42,454 bases of DNA from Bacteroidota bacterium (GTDB taxonomy: Bacteria; Bacteroidota; Bacteroidia; Cytophagales; Microscillaceae), in contig RDXZ01000025.1 of the NCBI GenBank assembly GCA_004293265.1, positions 1-42,454 of the forward strand, in the 5' to 3' direction. How positions within the stretch are numbered: the stretch's first letter is position 1; each line of letters opens with the position of its first letter. The notes under the pieces are model-generated. The model made no database searches, was not told where the DNA came from, and worked only from the letters and a program-made list of their open reading frames with translations. The position numbers and the translations under genes were made by a program. Positions 32,193 to 39,232 of this stretch are shown here, in pieces.

Positions 32193-32885
32193 ATGTCCTA
32201 TATTCTTAGTTTTGAAACCTCTACACAAGTCTGTTCGGTGGCATTGCATCAGGCAGGAAATTTAGTTGCTTCAAGTGAAATTCATACTTCACAATCTCAT
32301 TCTGAAAAATTGACTTTGTTAGCACAACAAATTTTAGAGAATGCAAAAATCAATTTGGAAGATGTAGAGGCAATTGCTATCAGTAAAGGACCTGGCTCTT
32401 ATACAGGCTTACGCATTGGCGTTTCGACCGCCAAAGGCTTATGTTTTGCGCTTCAAAAACCATTAATTTCTATTTCTACGCTCAAAATAATGGCTTTGGA
32501 AGCCTCTAATTTTATTTTTGATAATCAAATTTTGATTTGTCCGATGATTGATGCACGTAGAATGGAAGTCTATTGTGCTATTTTTGATGTGAATTTGAAT
32601 GAAAAATTACCTATTAACGCAGCCATTATTACTGAAAAATCTTTTGAAAATATACTATCAAACCAAAAAATTTTTTTTATGGGTGATGGGGCTGAAAAAT
32701 GCAAAACTACATTTTCTTTTTCTGCCAATGCTGTTTTTCCACGTACAGAAATGAAATATCCACACGCTAAAAATATGGGAAAATTAGCTTTTGAAAAATT
32801 TAATCAAAAAAAATTTGAAAATGTAGCGTATTTTGAACCTTTTTATTTAAAAGAATTTGTAGGAAAAAAATTAAATGAAAGTTAA
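32193..32885 (+). CDS. tsaB: tRNA threonylcarbamoyladenosine biosynthesis protein TsaB
   Basis: The protein has 230 residues. The N-terminal LSFETSTQVCSVAL, the motif AIAISKGPGSYTGLRIGVSTAKGLCFAL and CPMIDARRMEVYCAIF identify TsaB, an ASKHA-fold protein. It pairs with TsaD and TsaE to make t6A37 in ANN-decoding tRNAs. The length is normal. It lies 36 nt after the SpoIIE regulator and may be cotranscribed with it. A hairpin repeat follows. Confidence 0.93.
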   Translation: MSYILSFETSTQVCSVALHQAGNLVASSEIHTSQSHSEKLTLLAQQILENAKINLEDVEAIAISKGPGSYTGLRIGVSTAKGLCFALQKPLISISTLKIMALEASNFIFDNQILICPMIDARRMEVYCAIFDVNLNEKLPINAAIITEKSFENILSNQKIFFMGDGAEKCKTTFSFSANAVFPRTEMKYPHAKNMGKLAFEKFNQKKFENVAYFEPFYLKEFVGKKLNES

Positions 32886-32901
32886 AAAAATTATGAACTT
32901 C

Positions 32902-32923
32902 GTGCAAGCGTCCACGCTTGCAC
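32902..32923. repeat. 22-nt palindrome shared with the 7910 element
   Basis: Two 10-nt arms GTGCAAGCGT / ACGCTTGCAC flank a 2-nt centre. The flanks (TATGAACTTC on the left, AAATAGTTAC near 32942) also match parts of the element at 7910-8027 in the opposite orientation. It is therefore a related half-size copy with one hairpin. Confidence 0.65.
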
Positions 32924-33002
32924 CAAAACCAAAATAAGATAAATAGTTACCTTTTACAAAAATAATATACACAAAAAACTTTCACTTTTCTTTTTTTAGA
33001 CG

Positions 33003-33010
33003 TAATTTTG
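33003..33010 (+). promoter_or_regulatory. -7 box TAATTTTG close to the permease start
   Basis: The octamer matches the consensus only 3 nt before the ATG at 33014. If used, the message would be leaderless or start at a later ATG (33053). The -33 half is not found. Confidence 0.3.
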
Positions 33011-33013
33011 TGA

Positions 33014-34183
33014 ATGAATTATTTGGCACTTTTTAAATATAGCGTATTAAGTATGCAACGAAAATGGCGCAAGCAACTAAGTTTGTGCGTTGTGTATAGT
33101 TTGGTGGTCGGTTTTTATGCCTCAATTATTTTTTTTACAAGTAGTTTACGACAAGAAACACAATTTGTTACCAAAGATTTGCCACAAATTTGGGTACAAA
33201 AATTAGCAGGCGGAAGGCTTATCCCGATGCAAAAAACTTGGGTAGATAGTTTGGCAAATATAAGAGGAATTAAAAATATTTATCCACGCATTTGGGGATA
33301 TTATTTTGATAGTTCCACAGGAGCAGTTTTTACGATTATGGGAACAAAAAAACCTTTGCAAGAACTGAATATGTTGCAATTTAATTTTTCTCAACTACAA
33401 AAAAATAAAAGTATTGAAAAAAATCAAGCCGTAGTCGGAACAGGTTTTTTAGAAATGCGAGGTTTAAAAATAGGAGAATTTTTTAGTATTCCTGATGCCA
33501 ATGGAAAAATGATAAATTTTGAAATCATCGCCACTTTTGATAGCCAATCAGATTTACTGACAAGAGATTTGATAATCGTTTCCCCAGAAAATGCCCAAAT
33601 AATCGTTGGTTTGGACGCTAATCAAATCACAGATATTGCCATCAATTTACATAATGAAACTGAAATTGAAAATGTAGCCCGAAAATTAGACCAAAAATAT
33701 GCTTCTATTCGAGTCGTTACTAAACAACAACTACAAGCCACTTACGAAACTTTATTTGGTTGGCGAGGCGGAATTTGGGTTTATGGCTCAATTTTATCAA
33801 TTTTTGCTTTTATTTTATTGGTTTGGGAGCGAACTTCAGGCTTATCAGAAAACGAAAAAAAAGAATTAGGAATTTTAAAAGCGTTAGGTTGGCAAATCAA
33901 TGAAGTTTTATTAGTTAAATTTTATGAAGGCTTTATTATTTCTTTGAGTGCTACTTTATTAGGAATTTTATTTGCATTGTTACATACTTTTTGGTTGGAA
34001 TCGCCATTATTTACGCCTTTTTTGGTGGGTTGGTCGGTTCTATATCCTCGTTTTTCGTTGTATGTTTTTATTGAGTGGAATAGTATTTTGTCTATTTTTG
34101 CCCTCTCAATTTTTCCTTATTTATTGGCAACTATCATTCCTGCTTGGCAAGGAGCAATTATCGAACCTTCGGAAATAATGTAA
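33014..34183 (+). CDS. FtsX-like ABC transporter permease
   Basis: The protein has 389 residues. Helix 1 is at about 20-42 (LSLCVVYSLVVGFYASIIFF), an extracytoplasmic region runs to about 250, and three helices follow near 255-275, 300-325 and 345-375. The cytoplasmic loop WERTSGLSENEKKELGILKALGWQINEVLLVKFYEGF is the FtsX/LolC signature, and IPAWQGAIIEPSEIM is the usual end. It needs an ATPase partner that is not next to it. The start is the first ATG (the conserved-looking MNYLALFKYSVLS), though the -7 box just upstream leaves some doubt. Confidence 0.8.
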   Translation: MNYLALFKYSVLSMQRKWRKQLSLCVVYSLVVGFYASIIFFTSSLRQETQFVTKDLPQIWVQKLAGGRLIPMQKTWVDSLANIRGIKNIYPRIWGYYFDSSTGAVFTIMGTKKPLQELNMLQFNFSQLQKNKSIEKNQAVVGTGFLEMRGLKIGEFFSIPDANGKMINFEIIATFDSQSDLLTRDLIIVSPENAQIIVGLDANQITDIAINLHNETEIENVARKLDQKYASIRVVTKQQLQATYETLFGWRGGIWVYGSILSIFAFILLVWERTSGLSENEKKELGILKALGWQINEVLLVKFYEGFIISLSATLLGILFALLHTFWLESPLFTPFLVGWSVLYPRFSLYVFIEWNSILSIFALSIFPYLLATIIPAWQGAIIEPSEIM

Positions 34184-34350
34184 AAGAAAAAAATTACATT
34201 TATAACACTATCCGAAAGTATAAACTACCTTTTATTTTCAAAAAAAGAGAAAAATAACATTTTTTGGTCTAAAAATCCATAAAAAGAATTTTTTATCGAA
34301 ATTTATAGTATGTTTATCGATAAAGTAAGAAAAATATAAATATAAATTAT

Positions 34351-34358
34351 TAGATTTG
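34351..34358 (+). promoter_or_regulatory. -7 box TAGATTTG
   Basis: The octamer matches TAnnTTTG 45 nt before the ATG at 34403. The -33 half is not clear. The rest of this gap (34184-34350) shows nothing further. Confidence 0.4.
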
Positions 34359-34402
34359 CCCCAAAATTACAAAAATAGCAACAAAAATTCTTCTCCGTCA
34401 TT

Positions 34403-36052
34403 ATGAAATCTTTTACCACATTTATTATATGGGGGCTTCTTTCCCATTTATGCTGTCATTCGACTTTTGCAGCAATTTATATGAAGCACGACACAATCCA
34501 GTTTGGTGGACATTATATCGTTTTACCAAAATCACAATGGGCTATTTTGCACCAAAGAGCAGAACAATTTAAGTATGAATATGACAATTGTAAATCTTGC
34601 AAAGACTTTTTGCCTTTTGTTGAAATGGCTCTGCCGTTAATAGAAGAAATATTAGTCAAAAATGACCTTCCAAGAGAAATGAAATATTTGGCTTTTTTTC
34701 AAACACCTACATTTACAAACGATAAACAGTTATTAAAAGAAGGTTTGTGGCAATTAAGAGATAATTTTTTTGAAGATTTAGGACTAAAAAACCCCAATCA
34801 TAAAAAAGTAGATGAACGTTGGAGCATTACCGAAACAACCGAAAAAGTAGTAAGATTTTTTAAAAGAGATGACGCTTTTTTTCAAAATCATTTATTATCA
34901 ATGGCATCTTTAGAACTATCTTTGAATAAACTCAAAGAAGATTTGGTTGAAAAAGATCCCAATTTTTATGTTAAATTTGCAGGAAAAAAATTTTTCTATT
35001 TTGATAAAGAAACAGACACATCTTATATTAATTTTATTAACCGATATTTAGCATTTTCTTTGTTTGTAGAAAGATTAATGGCAGAAAAAGCAGTGAATTT
35101 TAGATTTGTAGCCATAAAACTACCACTTGGCATATCTATCCAAAAATATATGCGTGAAAATGTAAAAAAAGAAGATAAAGAAAATTTTAAAAAAGACAAT
35201 CTTTGGATAAAAAAAATCACTAATAAATTGCCTGATGATAAAATTTATGACGCAGTAGTAAGACAAGAAGCCCAGACTTATTATGAATTTTTTGTGTTGG
35301 ATAAATATAATTTGTATATGAAATACAAAGACGAAAAAAATCCTAAAAAGCCAGAGCCTAAACAAAACGAAAGCCCTAAACGAGAAGAAGAAGAACAAAC
35401 AAAAAACCAACAAGAAACCAAAGAACAAGAAATATCTTCTGATGATGTTGCCTCTTCGACAAAAGGAGAAGAAGCACCACCAGAAACATTACCTATACCA
35501 GCCAAAAAAGAAACTAAAAAAGTTTTTCATGTTGTTCAAAAAGGTGAAACGCTTTATAGCCTCAGTAAAGCCTACAAAGAGCCTGTCCATAGTTTGAGGG
35601 ATAAAAATAAAATCAAAGATATTAATAAAATTCATATTAAACAGATATTGCTCATTCGAGAAGAATTACCAAATAGAAGTCAAAAAGGATATTTTTATAA
35701 GATTTCTAAAGAAAAAAAATTAGAAAACTTAGCAAAAATGTTTGATATTTCTATTGAACAATTGTGTGAGTGGAATTATATAAAAAATACTGCAACTTTT
35801 TCAGAAGGTCAAATTATAAAAGTTAGCGAAAATAATTTTTGTCAATCTAAAACAATCAAAAAATACAAATTTTTTCTTTTTAATTATTATTCTAACAGAC
35901 ATCTCGAACCGAATAAAAAAAGATATTTTCTAAAAAATAATATCAAAATAATGCGTAATTTTTCTAAAAAAAGTTTTTTTTTTAAAACAAAAAAAAATAA
36001 TATAAAAATTATTTTTATTAAAAAAAAAATATTTGTAACTTTGCCAAAATAA
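34403..36052 (+). CDS. Degenerate MltD-like lytic transglycosylase with two LysM domains
   Basis: The protein has 549 residues with a signal peptide (cut near residue 23). An MltD-like domain at about 80-240 aligns by pattern: LPREMKYLAFF-QT-PTF, then GLWQLRD, GLKN and VDERW with TTEKVVRFF. The catalytic Glu-Ser (ES) of active enzymes is replaced by Gln100-Thr101, so hydrolytic activity is doubtful. A K/E/P-rich linker (310-370) precedes LysM 1 (about 374-418) and a weaker LysM 2 (about 430-474), which bind peptidoglycan. The last 70 residues are Lys/Phe/Asn-rich and look like translated intergenic DNA; the stop lies beyond a -7 box for the next gene. Confidence 0.75.
   Translation: MKSFTTFIIWGLLSHLCCHSTFAAIYMKHDTIQFGGHYIVLPKSQWAILHQRAEQFKYEYDNCKSCKDFLPFVEMALPLIEEILVKNDLPREMKYLAFFQTPTFTNDKQLLKEGLWQLRDNFFEDLGLKNPNHKKVDERWSITETTEKVVRFFKRDDAFFQNHLLSMASLELSLNKLKEDLVEKDPNFYVKFAGKKFFYFDKETDTSYINFINRYLAFSLFVERLMAEKAVNFRFVAIKLPLGISIQKYMRENVKKEDKENFKKDNLWIKKITNKLPDDKIYDAVVRQEAQTYYEFFVLDKYNLYMKYKDEKNPKKPEPKQNESPKREEEEQTKNQQETKEQEISSDDVASSTKGEEAPPETLPIPAKKETKKVFHVVQKGETLYSLSKAYKEPVHSLRDKNKIKDINKIHIKQILLIREELPNRSQKGYFYKISKEKKLENLAKMFDISIEQLCEWNYIKNTATFSEGQIIKVSENNFCQSKTIKKYKFFLFNYYSNRHLEPNKKRYFLKNNIKIMRNFSKKSFFFKTKKNNIKIIFIKKKIFVTLPK
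36036..36043 (+). promoter_or_regulatory. -7 box TAACTTTG inside the end of the LysM gene
   Basis: The octamer matches the consensus 27 nt before the ATG at 36071, and it lies within the last codons of the preceding gene. The -33 half is not found. Confidence 0.45.
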
Positions 36053-36070
36053 CTAAAAAAGTTTAAAAGT

Positions 36071-36397
36071 ATGAAAAGTTTAGGTAGTTTTGCATTAGGA
36101 CTTATAACAGGTGCGGCTTTAGGAGTGGGTGCAGGTTTGCTTTTTGCGCCGGGTGAAGGAAAACAAGTGCGTAGTAGATTGAGTTATCAACTTTCACGTC
36201 TTCGTGAGCAATTGCAAGAAAGATTTTCGCAAAAAACAAAAGAAGAAGATTTGTTGTTTAATGATGCTAAAAACGAAAGCGATGAACTAACAAAATCAAC
36301 AAAAAGAAAAGCAAATAAATTGACAGAAGACCTCAACAAATTGCTCACAGAACAAGGTGGTGAAACTTCGAATGCAAATAAAACAAAGAAAAAATAA
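36071..36397 (+). CDS. YtxH-domain protein
   Basis: The protein has 108 residues. The N-terminal glycine/alanine-rich membrane helix (SFALGLITGAALGVGAGLLFAPGEGKQVRSRL) is the YtxH signature with the LFAPxxGxxxR motif. A long charged amphipathic helix follows to the C-terminus. These small proteins are anchored in the membrane with a cytoplasmic coiled helix and are often linked to stress; the exact role is unknown. It is a single gene with a terminator directly after it. Confidence 0.88.
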   Translation: MKSLGSFALGLITGAALGVGAGLLFAPGEGKQVRSRLSYQLSRLREQLQERFSQKTKEEDLLFNDAKNESDELTKSTKRKANKLTEDLNKLLTEQGGETSNANKTKKK

Positions 36398-36399
36398 AC

Positions 36400-36436
36400 A
36401 AATAGTCAGAAAAAATGATACTTTTTCTGACTATTT
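36400..36436 (+). terminator. Terminator after the YtxH gene
   Basis: The stem AAATAGTCAGAAAAA (36400-36414) with TTTTTCTGACTATTT (36422-36436) is followed by a T-rich run. Confidence 0.8.
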
Positions 36437-36474
36437 ATTTATGATGATTTGATAAAAATAATTAATCAAAAACA

Positions 36475-37176
36475 ATGGAAATAAAAGATGTAATCAAAGT
36501 TTTATTAGTTGATGATGAGGCAGACATCGTTGAATTATTGCAATATAACCTCGAAAAAGTCGGTTATGAAGTTCAATTTGCTTACAATGGAATCGATGCA
36601 GTAGAAATTGCCAAAAAATTTGCACCCGATTTGGTATTGTTAGATATTATGATGCCAAGAATGGACGGCGTAGAAACTTGCCGATTGTTGCGTGCTTTGC
36701 CCCAAACTGCCAATAGTTATATTATTTTTCTTACTGCCAGAGTCGAAGAATATTCTGAAATTGCGGCTTTTGAAGGTGGTGCCGATGATTATATTATCAA
36801 ACCTATCAAACCGCGTGCTTTGATAAGCAGAATTACGGCTCTTTTTAGACGTGAACGCAAAAAAAAACAAGAAAATGAAGATAAAATTACCATTGATAAT
36901 TTGGTTATCGATAGAGTAAGTTATACCGTAGAGTTAGCAGGCGAACAAATTATTTTACCTAAAAAAGAATTTGAATTGCTGTATTTTTTGGCACAACACC
37001 CAAACAAAGTATTTAGTCGTGATGATTTATTGCATAATATTTGGGGCGTTGATATTTATGTGTTACCCAGAACGGTTGATGTGCATATTAGAAAAATAAG
37101 AGAAAAAATTGGTGAAAAATATATCTACACAGTCAAAAGTGTTGGGTATAAATTTTCACCCGAAACAACAGAATAA
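36475..37176 (+). CDS. OmpR/PhoB-family response regulator
   Basis: The protein has 233 residues. The receiver domain (about 8-125) has D13/D14, phospho-acceptor D57 (LVLLDIMMPRMDG), T at FLTARVEEYSE and K at YIIKPIKPRAL. The winged-helix DNA-binding domain (about 135-230) has LPKKEFELLYFLAQHPNKVFSRDDLLHNIWG and RTVDVHIRKIREKIG ... TVKSVGYKF. It resembles the PhoB-like regulators of Bacteroidota. No kinase gene is beside it. It is the first gene of a closely spaced run: 2 nt to the next gene, then 26 and 30 nt. Confidence 0.92.
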   Translation: MEIKDVIKVLLVDDEADIVELLQYNLEKVGYEVQFAYNGIDAVEIAKKFAPDLVLLDIMMPRMDGVETCRLLRALPQTANSYIIFLTARVEEYSEIAAFEGGADDYIIKPIKPRALISRITALFRRERKKKQENEDKITIDNLVIDRVSYTVELAGEQIILPKKEFELLYFLAQHPNKVFSRDDLLHNIWGVDIYVLPRTVDVHIRKIREKIGEKYIYTVKSVGYKFSPETTE

Positions 37177-37178
37177 AT

Positions 37179-38012
37179 ATGTCTATTTTGATTGCGGATA
37201 GCGGTGGTACCAAAACTACTTGGCTTTATAAAGACGAAATTTACGAAAATATTGGTTTAAATCCGAATGGAATTTCTGAAAATGATATTGATTTTCACAT
37301 CAAAAAAGAAATAAAAACAAGATTTTTAGACGTAAAAAAAATTTATTTTTATGGCGCAGGTTGTGCAACAGAAACTAACCAAAATTTATTAAAAAAAATA
37401 TGTCAAAAAAATTTTGTAGATGCTGAAATTTTGATTGATAATGATTTGATGGGTGTAGCAAAATCAACCTGCGGAGATGAAGCAGGAAACATTGGAATTT
37501 TGGGTACAGGCTCAAATTTAGCCTATTTTGATGGCAAAAAATTATACGGAGAAGAATTTAATTTGGGGTATATTTTAGGAGATGAAGGCAGTGGCGCATA
37601 TATAGGAAAAATATTTTTGACTGATTTTTTACATCAAAAATTACCTACCATTATCCAAGAAAAACTACTCGAAAAATATCCCAAATTAGATAGAAATTTT
37701 ATTATCGAATCAATTTATAAACAAAAAATGCCCAATCGTTTTTTAGCCCAATTCACTTATTTTTTAAAAGAAAATATAGAAAACGAGTATGTTTTTAGGC
37801 TGATAAATAAAAATTTTGATGATTTTTTGTCTATTTATTTACCTTTGTTGCCTGTTCAAAGTAAAGATTTTCCTTTGCATTTTGTGGGTTCTATTGCCTA
37901 TTATTTTCAAGATATTTTAAAAAATTGTGTCGAAAAACATCATTATTTAGTTGGAAATATTGCTCAAAATCCAATAGAAGGGCTTAAAAAATATCATCAT
38001 TTGTCCACATAA
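37179..38012 (+). CDS. BadF/BadG/BcrA-type ATPase, N-acetylglucosamine kinase-like
   Basis: The protein has 277 residues. The ASKHA-fold ATP motifs are present: LIADSGGTKTTW (phosphate 1), IGILGTGSNLAYFDG (phosphate 2) and ILGDEGSGAYIGK. The layout matches the short N-acetylglucosamine kinase-like branch of the BadF family common in Bacteroidota, suggesting phosphorylation of an amino sugar freed in cell-wall recycling. The start lies 2 nt after the response regulator stop, so it is cotranscribed and probably translationally linked. Sugar specificity is not shown. Confidence 0.8.
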   Translation: MSILIADSGGTKTTWLYKDEIYENIGLNPNGISENDIDFHIKKEIKTRFLDVKKIYFYGAGCATETNQNLLKKICQKNFVDAEILIDNDLMGVAKSTCGDEAGNIGILGTGSNLAYFDGKKLYGEEFNLGYILGDEGSGAYIGKIFLTDFLHQKLPTIIQEKLLEKYPKLDRNFIIESIYKQKMPNRFLAQFTYFLKENIENEYVFRLINKNFDDFLSIYLPLLPVQSKDFPLHFVGSIAYYFQDILKNCVEKHHYLVGNIAQNPIEGLKKYHHLST

Positions 38013-38038
38013 AAAGAAATAAAAATATAACAAAAAAA

Positions 38039-39202
38039 ATGAAAAATTTAGTATCTTATTGGGAAAAAGAAAGCTTTTTAAAGTATGATATTATCGTTAT
38101 CGGTGGTGGTTTGGTTGGCTTATCAACGGCTTGCGAACTCGTAGAAAGAATGCCAAAAGTAAAAGTAGCTATTTTAGAAAGAGGAATTTTGCCCACAGGC
38201 GCAAGCACCAAAAACGCAGGTTTTATGTGTTTTGGCAGTCCATCAGAATTATTAAATGACGTAAAAAATTGTGGTTGGGAAGTAGTGATGCAAATGGTAG
38301 AAAAAAAATTAGACGGAATGGCGAGGCTAAAAAATAGACTAATTTTTGAAGATATTGAACTAAAAGAAGGATATAACGGCTTTGAAATTCTGACAAAAGA
38401 CCAATTACCTATCTTGGATAAAATGGACGAACTCAATCGGAAATTATCCGAAGTGCCTTTTTTTGCTCGCTACCCCAGCGATAAAGACAATGTTTTTAAG
38501 TTAGTTTCTGAGGAAGTTCGTAAATCTATGAAATTCAAAAATGTAGAAGAACTGATTTGTACTACTTTTGAAATGCAGGTAAATACAGGAAAAATGATGA
38601 AATCTTTGTATTTATATGCTCAAAAATTAGGTATTTCTATTTTCACAGGCACAGAAGTTGAAAGTTTTGAGGAACTCAATCAAACAATGCACGTACAGAC
38701 AACTCAAAATATTAGTTTTGAATGTGGCTATTTATTCATTGCTAACAATGCTTTTTATCAAAAATTTTATCCCAATGAAAATAAAGTAAAATCGGGAAGA
38801 GGGCAAGTTTTGATTACCGAAAGAATGGAAAAAGGATTGCCTTTTATGGGAAACTATCATTTTGACGGAGGTTTTGTTTATTTTAGAAACATTGGTAGAG
38901 ATAGATTGATGTTGGGCGGAGGCAGGAATATAGATTTTGAAGGCGAAACAAGTTCTGATATTGAAATCACAGATATTATCCAAAACAACTTAGAAAAATT
39001 ATTAAAAGAGATGATTTTGCCTGAAAGAAATGTAAAAATAGAACAACGTTGGGCGGGAATTATGGCTTTTACGGACAACCATTTGCCTATTATCGAAAAA
39101 AAAGAGAAAAGAGTTTTTACTGCCGTAGGCTTAAACGGAATGGGAGTAGCCATTGGTTCAAACGTGGCAAAAGAAGTCGTAGATTTGTTTTTACAAAAAT
39201 AA
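38039..39202 (+). CDS. FAD-dependent oxidoreductase (DAO family)
   Basis: The protein has 387 residues. The FAD-binding Rossmann motif YDIIVIGGGLVGLSTACELVER is at about residues 16-37, followed by LERG and GASTKNAGFMCFGSPSE. The end motif AGIMAFTDNHLPIIEKK ... FTAVGLNGMGVAIGSNVAKEVVDL is that of the DAO/glycine-oxidase superfamily. These flavoproteins oxidise amines or amino acids; the substrate is unknown. There is no signal peptide. It lies 26 nt after the kinase-like gene and 30 nt before the topoisomerase-like gene. Confidence 0.88.
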   Translation: MKNLVSYWEKESFLKYDIIVIGGGLVGLSTACELVERMPKVKVAILERGILPTGASTKNAGFMCFGSPSELLNDVKNCGWEVVMQMVEKKLDGMARLKNRLIFEDIELKEGYNGFEILTKDQLPILDKMDELNRKLSEVPFFARYPSDKDNVFKLVSEEVRKSMKFKNVEELICTTFEMQVNTGKMMKSLYLYAQKLGISIFTGTEVESFEELNQTMHVQTTQNISFECGYLFIANNAFYQKFYPNENKVKSGRGQVLITERMEKGLPFMGNYHFDGGFVYFRNIGRDRLMLGGGRNIDFEGETSSDIEITDIIQNNLEKLLKEMILPERNVKIEQRWAGIMAFTDNHLPIIEKKEKRVFTAVGLNGMGVAIGSNVAKEVVDLFLQK

Positions 39203-39232
39203 AAATAGTGCTATTTATACAAAAATTACTCG

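Noticed and set aside
35120-35428. Phe-rich antisense frame in the LysM gene
   Set aside because: It is an artefact of the lysine/glutamate-rich coding strand read backwards.
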